A stretch of DNA of 5,806 nt, from contig JAIWOJ010000169.1 of NCBI GenBank assembly GCA_020216965.1, positions 1 through 5,806 of the forward strand. Direction: 5' to 3'. Below, one piece after another: positions 1 to 5,806 of this stretch. Source of the stretch: Prosthecobacter sp. Lineage in GTDB: Bacteria; Verrucomicrobiota; Verrucomicrobiia; Verrucomicrobiales; Verrucomicrobiaceae. The position numbers and the translations under genes were made by a program. The stretch's first letter is position 1, and the number at the start of each line of letters is the position of its first letter. The notes beneath the pieces are model-generated. The model worked only from the letters and a program-made list of their open reading frames with translations. It did not search any database and had not been told where the DNA came from.

Positions 1-2218
1 TCGCCTCAATGAGTGGCTTGGCCTCTGGCGGTATGGCACCGGAGCTGTCGCGCATCCTTTCAAGCCAGGCGGCGGCAAACGTGCGGGCTTCATCCGCCCG
101 GTTTATCTCACGCAGCAGGTCCACGCAGGCCGCAGCATGCGCCGCCGTCAGCGAATGCAGGGGACCATGCCACTGGTCCGCCACGCGCAGCGCTTCTTTT
201 TGCAGGGCCAGGCAAGCAACGGGCCCCTCCTGCTGACGCAGCAGGGCCAGCATGAGGCTGAGGCACTCCACCGCATCAATGTTTTCCGGCCCTGCAGTCT
301 TCCAGAGGATGTCCAGGGCCTCGGTGCCGCATTCCTTCGCCTCAGCCAGCAGTCCGCCAGCCTGACTATGGGAGGCATGAAGAGCCAGGATTTCACCTGT
401 GAGCACATGCTCAGTGCCGAGCCGTTGTTTAGCCTCCTCCACATACTTGCGCCCCAGACTCAGCGCCTGCTCTCGCCGACCGGAGCCGTGCATCGCGATC
501 AGGTGGTAGAAGCGGTAGTTCATCAGGTTGAAGGGCTTGAACTGCTTCTTTTCCGCCAAGCGGCAGGCCTCCTCCAGGAGCGGCACGGCCTCCTCAGGGC
601 GGCCATGGATGCTCAGCGCCTTGCCCAGGGCAAAGAGCGTGATGATCGTATCCATGTTTTCAGCTCCCTGGTGCTGCCTCTGCCACTCCAGCACCGCCCG
701 GAGAGAGCCGAGCGCCTCCTCGGACTCCTCATCAATGATGCACCACTGGGAGGCGGCGAGGAACCGGAAGCGCCACAGCCGTGGCTCATCTTCTGATAAG
801 GCGGAGGATGCCAGCCTTTCCGCCTCGCGGTAGCATTGCAGCGTCGTCTCTTGGGAGGTCATCGCGGCGACATCCGTGAGCAGGCGTGCCTTGCGCAGTG
901 GGTCACCGTTGAACTGCCGCACCCGCTCTAGCAGCGCCTCCACGGCCTCGGCACGGTTCACCACACGCCCACGGCTAGATCGGGTGCGTAATCCCATGAG
1001 CGTGTTCATGGTCATTTCCGAGATGGCGTCCGCCTCCCGCTGCCGCTGCTGCGCCACCTTCAGCGCCTCCCTGGCCTTCATCGCCTGGCGGATGGAGACC
1101 ACCGTGCCCATGAGGAGAGAAAACACCGCCACGATTAGCGCCACGGAGGCGACCTTATGTCTCAGCATCCTGCGCCAGATCAGATCAATGCCCGTCACTG
1201 GCCGTGATTCGATCACCTCACCCGCCATGAACCGCTCCAGCTCGTCTGCCAAGAAGCCTGCACTGCGCAGGCGCTTCTGCGGGTGCTTTTCCAGGCAACG
1301 ACGGATCAGTGTGGCGAGATCTGCTGGCAATCGCGACACGACCGAGGCCGTAGCACGGCCTGCCAAACCGTCTTTGCTTGGACGGCTGCCCAGGTCAGGC
1401 TCATCTTCCGTGATGCTGCGGATGACCTCCACCACACTGCTGCCAGCAAAAGGCAGCTTATTCGTCAGCATCTGACATAGCAGCACGCCGAGCGCCCAGA
1501 CATCACTGGCCGTCGTGACCTCCAATGCCCCCCCAGATGCCTGCTCTGGGCTCATGTAGTGCAGTGTGCCGAGCTGTGATCCGCTACGGGTCAGATGTGC
1601 TTCAGCGTCCAACTGCTTGGCGAGCCCAAAATCTGCCAGCAAGGGCGATCCCGCAGAGTCGAGCAAAATATTCGCCGGTTTCAAATCGCGATGCAGCACT
1701 CCTCGATCATGTGCGTGCTGCACTGCTCGTGCGATGCTGACCATCATCGCTGCAGCGGCACCCGGCTCCATGGCCCCATGCTTTTGCAGATGCTCCGCCA
1801 AGGAGCCACCTTCCGCCAGACGCATAGTGAAATAGGGAACACCATCGACCTCCCCACTCTCATACACAGGGATAATGTGCGGATGCACTAAGCGGGCGAT
1901 AGCCTTCATCTCGGCACGGAAGCGCGCAGCATCCTCCCTGCGCGCAAATTGCACCTCACGGATCACCTTAAGCGCGACACAGCGCTTTAGCTTTGGGTCT
2001 TCGGCTTCGAAGACGATACCCATGCCTCCATTTGCGATCTCTCTGATTAAACGATGACCTGCAAACTCACATGGCAGCGAGTTTACCAGCCTCTGGTGAG
2101 CCGTCGGTTCATCCCCCTCAGCGTGAATACCCTCGTTCAATAAACAAACGAGGCACATGCCATCGTGCTCAAGTGGACTTGCGCACAGCGGGCAGATTTT
2201 GGCTTTAGCTGGGCTCAT
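1..2218 (-). CDS. Membrane-anchored Ser/Thr protein kinase (Hanks/PknB type) with N-terminal zinc knuckle and TPR-like C-terminal half, partial at 3' end
   Basis: The frame is open from the ATG at 2218 to base 1 (739 codons, no stop), so the C-terminus lies outside the window. Residues 9-25 form a CPLC-x9-CLVC knuckle, probably zinc-binding. The kinase domain covers about 53-330: glycine loop IANGGMGIVF (61-70), VALK lysine K84, likely helix-C glutamate E103, HRDLKPAN (176-183, catalytic D178), DFG (196-198), SPE in place of APE (223-225), SDVWALG (238-244) and R316. All key catalytic residues are present, so it should be active. A hydrophobic segment at about 355-376 is the single membrane span; the kinase side is inferred to be cytoplasmic. 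Residues 377-400 are charged and helical, and 440-739 are alpha-helical with TPR-like periods (for example LGKALSIHGRPEEAVPLLEEA, 531-551), suggesting a protein-binding or sensor domain. The start overlaps the sigma factor stop. The substrate is unknown; the coupled sigma factor is the obvious candidate. Confidence 0.95.
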   Translation of the reverse strand, partial: MSPAKAKICPLCASPLEHDGMCLVCLLNEGIHAEGDEPTAHQRLVNSLPCEFAGHRLIREIANGGMGIVFEAEDPKLKRCVALKVIREVQFARREDAARFRAEMKAIARLVHPHIIPVYESGEVDGVPYFTMRLAEGGSLAEHLQKHGAMEPGAAAAMMVSIARAVQHAHDRGVLHRDLKPANILLDSAGSPLLADFGLAKQLDAEAHLTRSGSQLGTLHYMSPEQASGGALEVTTASDVWALGVLLCQMLTNKLPFAGSSVVEVIRSITEDEPDLGSRPSKDGLAGRATASVVSRLPADLATLIRRCLEKHPQKRLRSAGFLADELERFMAGEVIESRPVTGIDLIWRRMLRHKVASVALIVAVFSLLMGTVVSIRQAMKAREALKVAQQRQREADAISEMTMNTLMGLRTRSSRGRVVNRAEAVEALLERVRQFNGDPLRKARLLTDVAAMTSQETTLQCYREAERLASSALSEDEPRLWRFRFLAASQWCIIDEESEEALGSLRAVLEWQRQHQGAENMDTIITLFALGKALSIHGRPEEAVPLLEEACRLAEKKQFKPFNLMNYRFYHLIAMHGSGRREQALSLGRKYVEEAKQRLGTEHVLTGEILALHASHSQAGGLLAEAKECGTEALDILWKTAGPENIDAVECLSLMLALLRQQEGPVACLALQKEALRVADQWHGPLHSLTAAHAAACVDLLREINRADEARTFAAAWLERMRDSSGAIPPEAKPLIEA
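2144..2194 (-). other. Zinc-knuckle motif CxxC-x9-CxxC at the kinase N-terminus
   Basis: Residues 9-25 of the kinase read C-P-L-C, nine residues, then C-L-V-C. Four cysteines in two CxxC pairs are the usual signature of a small zinc ribbon. Many kinases from this bacterial group seem to begin with similar CPxC...CxxC modules ahead of the catalytic domain (recalled family knowledge, not checked). It could bind zinc structurally, contact the sigma factor, or respond to redox state. Only the cysteine pattern is seen directly. Confidence 0.7.
2215..2218 (-). promoter_or_regulatory. ATGA stop/start overlap coupling sigma factor and kinase translation
   Basis: The sigma factor stop TGA occupies 2217-2215 and the kinase start ATG occupies 2218-2216, giving a four-base ATGA overlap. 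No clear ribosome binding site precedes the kinase ATG, so terminating ribosomes probably reinitiate there. This would keep the two products at a linked ratio and supports both gene boundaries. Confidence 0.9.
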
Positions 2219-2970
2219 GCTTTGGCGATCAAGCTCACAAGATAACGAAGTTCATCATCTACCTCATCATCATTGGAAACCACTTGGCGCACCTCCTCAC
2301 GCAAAAGCACACCAAATCGCCGCCGCATATCGGCGGCCACCTTTCTCACCGCTCCATGAGACATTCCATACACTTGCGCCAGCGCTTCCCAGTCTGGCGC
2401 TACCTCATTGGCTGCAAAGGCACGCCGCCTCACCTCCTGCAAAAACTCACCACGATCTTTCTGGGCATTCTCCGCATCCAACCGCTGCATTGCCAGATCC
2501 ACCAAAGCCCTTGCCCAGCGATGATCGTAGGCTTTGTCTGGGGCGCAATCATCGGCGATTGATACTTCCTCTTCGATCGGCAGGCCACAGATCGGCACAA
2601 ACAGCGCACCACCGCCTCTCTTTCGCCTTGTTTCCTTGCGGTGCTGATTTACCAGCCAATTGCAGAAACAACGCAGGAGGAAGCTACGGAAACGCACCTC
2701 TCCGCGCCTCACCTCCACCAGCGTCTGGTGCTGGATTAAATGCTCAAAGAACCCTTGCACCTGGTCCGCCGCGATCTCGTGGTCTGCACCGCGCTGTCTT
2801 GCGAAAACGTACAACGGACGCCAATAAGCCTTGGCTAGGCGTTCAAGCCCCTCCACGGCTTCAGCCTCGCTGGCTGCTGCACGAATTGCCGACCACATCG
2901 TCGCAGGAAACAATCCTTGAGTTTCGGGTGATGACGTTCTCGTGAGAGGATGTTCCGATGAATCTGGCAT
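2215..2970 (-). CDS. ECF-like sigma-70 family RNA polymerase sigma factor, kinase-associated type
   Basis: The product is 251 aa from the ATG at 2970. A region-2-like segment lies at about 49-79 (YWRPLYVFARQRG, then QGFFEHLI) and recruits core polymerase and melts the -10 element. A basic stretch RFRSFLLRCFCNWLVNQHRKETRRKRGGG spans 93-121. The region-4 helix-turn-helix is about 193-227 (DWEALAQVYGMSHGAVRKVAADMRRRF), which would read the -35 element. The acidic tail DDEVDDELRYLV (234-245) is typical of this group. An in-frame ATG at 3015 would add 15 residues (MVPFLHDPLFRCSPA). I prefer 2970 because MPDSSEHP followed by P-A-T-M-W-S resembles the usual short leader before the T-x-W-S motif. Neither start has a clear ribosome binding site. 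No anti-sigma gene is adjacent; the kinase overlaps by four bases and is the likely regulator. Family assignment is secure, target promoters are unknown. Confidence 0.93.
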   Translation of the reverse strand: MPDSSEHPLTRTSSPETQGLFPATMWSAIRAAASEAEAVEGLERLAKAYWRPLYVFARQRGADHEIAADQVQGFFEHLIQHQTLVEVRRGEVRFRSFLLRCFCNWLVNQHRKETRRKRGGGALFVPICGLPIEEEVSIADDCAPDKAYDHRWARALVDLAMQRLDAENAQKDRGEFLQEVRRRAFAANEVAPDWEALAQVYGMSHGAVRKVAADMRRRFGVLLREEVRQVVSNDDEVDDELRYLVSLIAKA

Positions 2971-3131
2971 CGCTGGACTGCATCTGAAGAGAGGATCATG
3001 CAAAAAAGGGACCATTCACAGCACTTTTTGCAGAGCCACCTTACCATATTGCGCCCGTCATAACCAACTCATTCAGTTCGTGGATTGTCTAACCCGTTCT
3101 CAGGATTTCTGTCAGGGATCTGAGGCAGTAT

Positions 3132-3150
3132 GGACTCGTGAACAGAGTCC
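3132..3150. repeat. Perfect 6-bp inverted repeat GGACTC-N7-GAGTCC
   Basis: The arms at 3132-3137 and 3145-3150 are exact reverse complements around a 7-base loop. No T-run follows on either strand, so it is not a standard terminator. Lying 160-180 bases upstream of the sigma factor start, it could be a dyad operator or an RNA hairpin in the leader. A 6-bp match may also be chance in GC-rich DNA. Confidence 0.4.
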
Positions 3151-3188
3151 CCAGGGCGTCAGCAACTACGCTGATCGCCTCTGTACTT

Positions 3189-3211
3189 AAGGATCCTATC
3201 AAAGATCCCTT
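3189..3211 (-). terminator. Weak hairpin downstream of the M48 gene
   Basis: On the minus strand AAGGGATC (3211-3204), an 8-base loop, then GATCCTT (3195-3189) can form a 7-bp stem with one bulged G. It begins about 30 bases after the M48 stop, where a terminator would be expected. The stem is short and only AAG follows, with no T-tract, so it is at best a weak or factor-assisted terminator. Confidence 0.25.
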
Positions 3212-3240
3212 TGAAGAGCTGGTGAGCTATCCCGACCGAC

Positions 3241-4032
3241 TCAATGATACTCAGACAAGGCTCGGGGCATGAAGGACTCCAGGTTGGCGATGCGGGTGGA
3301 GTCGAGAGGGTGCGTGCTGAGGAAGGCAGGCACACGCGAACCGCCCTGCCTGCGGGTGTGATCGGCAAAGTTCTTCCATAACGTGACGCTCTGCCGTGGA
3401 TCATAACCCGCGCGGGCCATGTAGAGTGCACCTAGCCTGTCTGCCTCCAATTCCTGGCCTCTGCTGAAGCTGCGCATCCCCACCATGACGGCTGCACCTG
3501 CTGCGCCCGTGGCAATATTCCGCGTCGCAGTATCATCCCCACCGATGGCAGCCCCGATGACGGCGGCACCGACGGCTCCGAGGAGACCAGTGCTCAGGCG
3601 TTCACCACTATGCCCTGCCACCACATGCGCTAGCTCGTGCCCGATGACAGCCGCGAGTTGGGCGTCATTGTGCGCGACTTTGAAGATGCCGGTGTTCACG
3701 CCCACCTTACCCCCAGGTAGGGCAAAGGCGTTGGGCGCGCTGTCCTCAAATAGCACAAACTCCCAGTGGGCATTCTGCACAGGCACCACGGGTTTTAGCC
3801 GCTCTGCCACGCTCCGCACCGCCGCGCGCTGGGTGCTATTTTGGGACAGCTTTTTTTGGGATTTGATCTTTTCAAACTCCGTCAGGCCCATCTGGCTGAG
3901 ATGGGCCTGTGGGATGATATTGAAAGAGGAGCGCCCTGCATCTGGCACCGTGGTGCAGGCAAACAGGATGAGGCTGAGGGCGAGGGCACCAGGGATGGCC
4001 AGACGAAGATGATGGTGTTTCCTAGACATCAT
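3241..4032 (-). CDS. M48-family zinc metallopeptidase, predicted lipoprotein (LoiP/BepA-like)
   Basis: The 263-aa product starts with basic MMSRKHHHLR, a hydrophobic stretch (about 11-25) and the lipobox-like L-F-A-C with cysteine C26, so it is probably exported and lipid-anchored in the envelope; F at -2 is less usual. The catalytic motif HELAH (132-136) gives zinc ligands H132 and H136 and catalytic E133. ELEADRLG (194-201) supplies the third ligand E194 and the family's D198. The downstream S-T-H-P-L-D (239-244) matches the conserved H-P motif of M48 periplasmic proteases. FALPGGKVGVNTGIF (103-117) is the typical strand before the catalytic helix. A Gly/Ala-rich hydrophobic segment (about 149-187) lies between the two zinc motifs, as in many relatives. 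Length fits compact LoiP-like members. Expected role: quality control or degradation of envelope proteins. ATG codons at 4032 and 4029 are both possible starts; no clear ribosome binding site is seen. The M60 gene ends 70 bases upstream. Confidence 0.95.
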   Translation of the reverse strand: MMSRKHHHLRLAIPGALALSLILFACTTVPDAGRSSFNIIPQAHLSQMGLTEFEKIKSQKKLSQNSTQRAAVRSVAERLKPVVPVQNAHWEFVLFEDSAPNAFALPGGKVGVNTGIFKVAHNDAQLAAVIGHELAHVVAGHSGERLSTGLLGAVGAAVIGAAIGGDDTATRNIATGAAGAAVMVGMRSFSRGQELEADRLGALYMARAGYDPRQSVTLWKNFADHTRRQGGSRVPAFLSTHPLDSTRIANLESFMPRALSEYH

Positions 4033-4068
4033 GGTCCAATGCCAAGCTGTGGCTGTTACGCCAGCAAC

Positions 4069-4094
4069 AAAATCAAGGCACCGGACGGCTTGAT
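4069..4094 (-). terminator. Possible weak intrinsic terminator after the M60 gene
   Basis: On the minus strand ATCAAG (4094-4089) pairs with CTTGAT (4077-4072) around an 11-base interior that can add two pairs after a mismatch. TTTT (4072-4069) overlaps the stem end. The hairpin starts 8 bases after the M60 stop. The stem is short with few GC pairs, so read-through into the M48 gene is likely. Confidence 0.3.
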
Positions 4095-4102
4095 AGGCTT
4101 TT

Positions 4103-5806
4103 TCACAGCCCTTTTGGCATCCAGGGCTCCAGCTTTTCTACCTTGGCCTTGGCTGCGCTGCTGATGGGGATGCCCCAAAAATCGAAGAACGGCGCGAGGT
4201 TGCGGTTCACGATCTTGGAATAGCGGATGAGAAATTGATCGCGTGCGTCGTCGTCCCCCTTGGGGTCGGGGCCAAAGCTGGGGTCGCCAAAGCTATGGAG
4301 GTAGTTGCGCCAACTCTCCCAGCCAAATTCCTGGATGAGCTGGATGTAGGTGACCAGGGCGGTGAAGGGCTCGCTCTTCCAGGTCTGCCATTTGTCTGAG
4401 GCCCGCTTGATTTTTTCGATGTTCGCCTTGCGCTGCTCAGGGGTGATGGCGGTGTGGCCGATGAGCCAGTCTTTCTTGAGCACTTCATGGTAGCAGTACA
4501 TGCCGATGACGTTGTTCGTGACCTCACCGGTGCCATCAAAGGTGAAGGTGGGGCGTTGGTGGTTGTGACCGATCTCGTGGTAAAAGCCCCAACCTGGGAA
4601 TTTGATGCGGTTGAAGGTGACCATCTCCGGCGCGGCGCTGGTGGGGATCATGATGGGGTAGCCGCTGTGCATGTAGCCGGCACTGATCTGGATATCGGAA
4701 ACGATGCGCTCCGGGCGGCGGCGCTCGGCAGCTTGGTTGGTGATGTCGTCCTGAGCTTCGACGACTTTTTTCCAGAAGGTCATCAGCTCCGTGGGGTTTT
4801 TGACTTCCTGGGCGACGCTGGTGGGCAGGGTGATGATGAGTTTGTCACAGGCCATCTCTGTCCAGAGACCGGGTTGTTTTTTGATCTCACTGCTCCACTG
4901 CTCATCTGTATGCTGGCCTAGCACGAAGAGTGGGGCGGGGATGGCCCCCTGGATGGTCACAGAAAACGGGGTGGTCTCTTTGGCATTGCCCGGCACCTCA
5001 ATGTAAATCAGCCCGCCGAAGGCGCTGGCGGTCTTGATTTCGGCGTTGGTGATGCTGGTGGTTTTGGTGATGTCTGGCGCGCGTTTCCATTCGTCCAGAT
5101 GGTAAAGGGTGTCACTGTGACAGCCGATGCGGATGGCGTAGCCTTTTTCTGCGATGGCGGCGGGTGCGCGGAGGGTGATGGTTTCACCTGCCGCAGCATA
5201 AAGACCGGTGCTGGTCCAGCCTGGAATCTTGGGGTCCACGGACACCTCACGGGTGATGCGGGGTGCTTCGGGATCGGATTTGCCAGGGAAAAAGAGATGG
5301 GCGGGATGGGCAGTCGCAGTCTCTCCACCTGCGAGGCGAAGGACGCGCGTCTCCATGCCGAGACGGAGGCGCGCGGCGTTGTCCTTTGCGGTGGTGAGTG
5401 GGGTTTCAGGCGTGGGGAGCGGACCGCCCTTGTCGCCAGGACTGCCGAGCGCGGAGGCTACTGCATCACGCAGGCTGCTGCGGTCAGGCGGCTGGGCGGC
5501 CAGGGCGATCTGGATGGCATTGGTGGCCTGCTTGATGGCGGCGGCATCTAGCGGCGGGCCTCCTTCCCGCTGCTTTTTGATAGCCTGGATGGCATTGGAT
5601 GCATTGACGAAAGGCGGTAACTCCACCCGCGCGCTGAAGCTGCTGATGCCATCAAAGGCGCTCATGTCCGTGATGGCCACCCCGGCGGGCATGAGCGCCA
5701 GGTTCACGCCGTGCGCCAGGGCGAGCTCCTTGCCGCCGCTGGTCTGGCTGAAGGCCCAGCCAGTCATGCCGGCGATGAGACCACCGCCTTTTTTTACATA
5801 GTCTGC
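4103..5806 (-). CDS. M60-family (TCAF-like) zinc metallopeptidase, partial at 5' end
   Basis: The frame is open to the window edge. Thirteen codons (ADYVKKGGGLIAG) precede the first ATG at 5767 and continue the domain smoothly, so that ATG is internal and the true start and any signal peptide lie outside. Numbering from that ATG: residues 1-35, with the preceding GGGLIAG, look like the end of a glutamine-amidotransferase-like N-terminal domain seen in TCAF-like M60 proteins. Residues 55-130 are a helical, Pro/Gly-containing linker. About 140-275 is beta-rich, probably a jelly-roll or Ig-like module. The M60 domain follows from about 275, with HEIGHNHQ (397-404; zinc ligands H397 and H401, catalytic E398) and E415 in GEVTNN as third ligand, matching HExxH-x(8-28)-E. 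The C-terminus NLAPFFDFWGIP (523-534) is also family-like. M60 enzymes are typically extracellular and cut glycosylated or mucin-like proteins; the substrate here is unknown. The M48 gene follows 70 bases later. Confidence 0.9.
   Translation of the reverse strand, partial: ADYVKKGGGLIAGMTGWAFSQTSGGKELALAHGVNLALMPAGVAITDMSAFDGISSFSARVELPPFVNASNAIQAIKKQREGGPPLDAAAIKQATNAIQIALAAQPPDRSSLRDAVASALGSPGDKGGPLPTPETPLTTAKDNAARLRLGMETRVLRLAGGETATAHPAHLFFPGKSDPEAPRITREVSVDPKIPGWTSTGLYAAAGETITLRAPAAIAEKGYAIRIGCHSDTLYHLDEWKRAPDITKTTSITNAEIKTASAFGGLIYIEVPGNAKETTPFSVTIQGAIPAPLFVLGQHTDEQWSSEIKKQPGLWTEMACDKLIITLPTSVAQEVKNPTELMTFWKKVVEAQDDITNQAAERRRPERIVSDIQISAGYMHSGYPIMIPTSAAPEMVTFNRIKFPGWGFYHEIGHNHQRPTFTFDGTGEVTNNVIGMYCYHEVLKKDWLIGHTAITPEQRKANIEKIKRASDKWQTWKSEPFTALVTYIQLIQEFGWESWRNYLHSFGDPSFGPDPKGDDDARDQFLIRYSKIVNRNLAPFFDFWGIPISSAAKAKVEKLEPWMPKGL

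Larger units (their letters stand above)
2971..3240. promoter_or_regulatory. Non-coding spacer between M48 gene and sigma-kinase unit; probable promoter region
   Basis: About 225-270 bases, depending on the sigma start, separate the M48 stop from the sigma factor, far more than between the other genes. No credible coding frame was found here. The spacer holds an imperfect hairpin just past the M48 stop (3189-3211), a perfect 6-bp inverted repeat (3132-3150) and a spaced CCTGA(C/G)A direct repeat. The promoter for the sigma-kinase unit should lie here. I could not find a convincing housekeeping -35/-10 pair: CTGACA occurs on the minus strand, but no good -10 follows at 16-18 bases. Confidence 0.5.

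Noticed and set aside
137..796. Plus-strand open frame of 219 codons inside the kinase gene
   Set aside because: It is antisense to the TPR-like half of the kinase, whose frame is continuous and family-like. The plus-strand product shows no recognisable domain.
876..1475. Plus-strand open frame of 199 codons, very rich in Ser, Arg and Thr
   Set aside because: Its composition is that of a GC-rich antisense shadow, and it lies wholly opposite the kinase domain end and membrane span.
2157..2945. Plus-strand open frame of 262 codons opposite the sigma factor
   Set aside because: The product is rich in Pro, His and Ala with no motif, while the minus strand encodes a clear sigma factor over the same bases.
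3181..3212. Mobile-element end or attachment site suggested by the GATCC-rich hairpin
   Set aside because: There is no target duplication, no second copy in the window, and no transposase or integrase nearby.
3159..3431. Minus-strand 90-codon frame across the M48 3' end and spacer
   Set aside because: It overlaps the M48 gene in another frame over its catalytic domain end, and its sequence has no family features.
4103..5767. Treating the ATG at 5767 as the true M60 start
   Set aside because: The same frame stays open to the window edge, and the 13 upstream residues continue the glycine-rich domain, so the ATG is internal.
5099..5801. Plus-strand open frames opposite the M60 gene
   Set aside because: They are low-complexity Gly/Ala/Arg-rich products antisense to an intact M60 frame with typical motifs.

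Overview
The window carries four protein genes, all on the minus strand. In transcription order (high to low coordinates) they are: a 5'-truncated M60-type metallopeptidase (4103-5806), an M48-type metallopeptidase lipoprotein (3241-4032), an ECF-like sigma-70 family factor (2215-2970, possibly from 3015), and a membrane-anchored Ser/Thr protein kinase with a helical, TPR-like C-terminal half (1-2218, open at its 3' end). No RNA genes, CRISPR arrays, insertion sequences or tRNAs were seen.

The DNA is GC-rich, and Shine-Dalgarno sequences are absent or weak before the visible starts. The sigma factor belongs to the YWRPLYxFARxRG / QGFFxxL type with a C-terminal E-E-V...D-E-V-D-D-E-L-R tail. 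It is fused in operon to a kinase that begins with a CxxC...CxxC knuckle and ends in repeats. That arrangement is typical of the Planctomycetota-Verrucomicrobiota group. I would guess Verrucomicrobiota, in the style of Prosthecobacter or Verrucomicrobium, but this is inferred from family resemblance only.

Layout. Positions 4103-5806 hold the M60 gene, with an N-terminal glycine-rich domain of the kind found before M60 in TCAF-like proteins, a linker, a beta-rich middle and a catalytic HEIGH...E domain. A 70-base gap with a weak hairpin follows, then the M48 lipoprotein. A non-coding spacer (about 2971-3240) holds two small inverted repeats and is the likely control region of the next unit. 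The sigma and kinase genes overlap by four bases (ATGA), so they are almost certainly one translationally coupled unit.

How the genes may work together. The sigma-kinase pair looks like a signal-transduction module in which a membrane kinase takes the place of an anti-sigma factor. No anti-sigma gene is visible. The two zinc peptidases upstream act, by family, in the cell envelope or outside the cell. Whether they are controlled by the sigma-kinase module or merely adjacent cannot be decided from the sequence. Each gene has recognisable relatives, so I do not see a clearly new system. The sigma-kinase coupling and its control region are the parts most worth following up.
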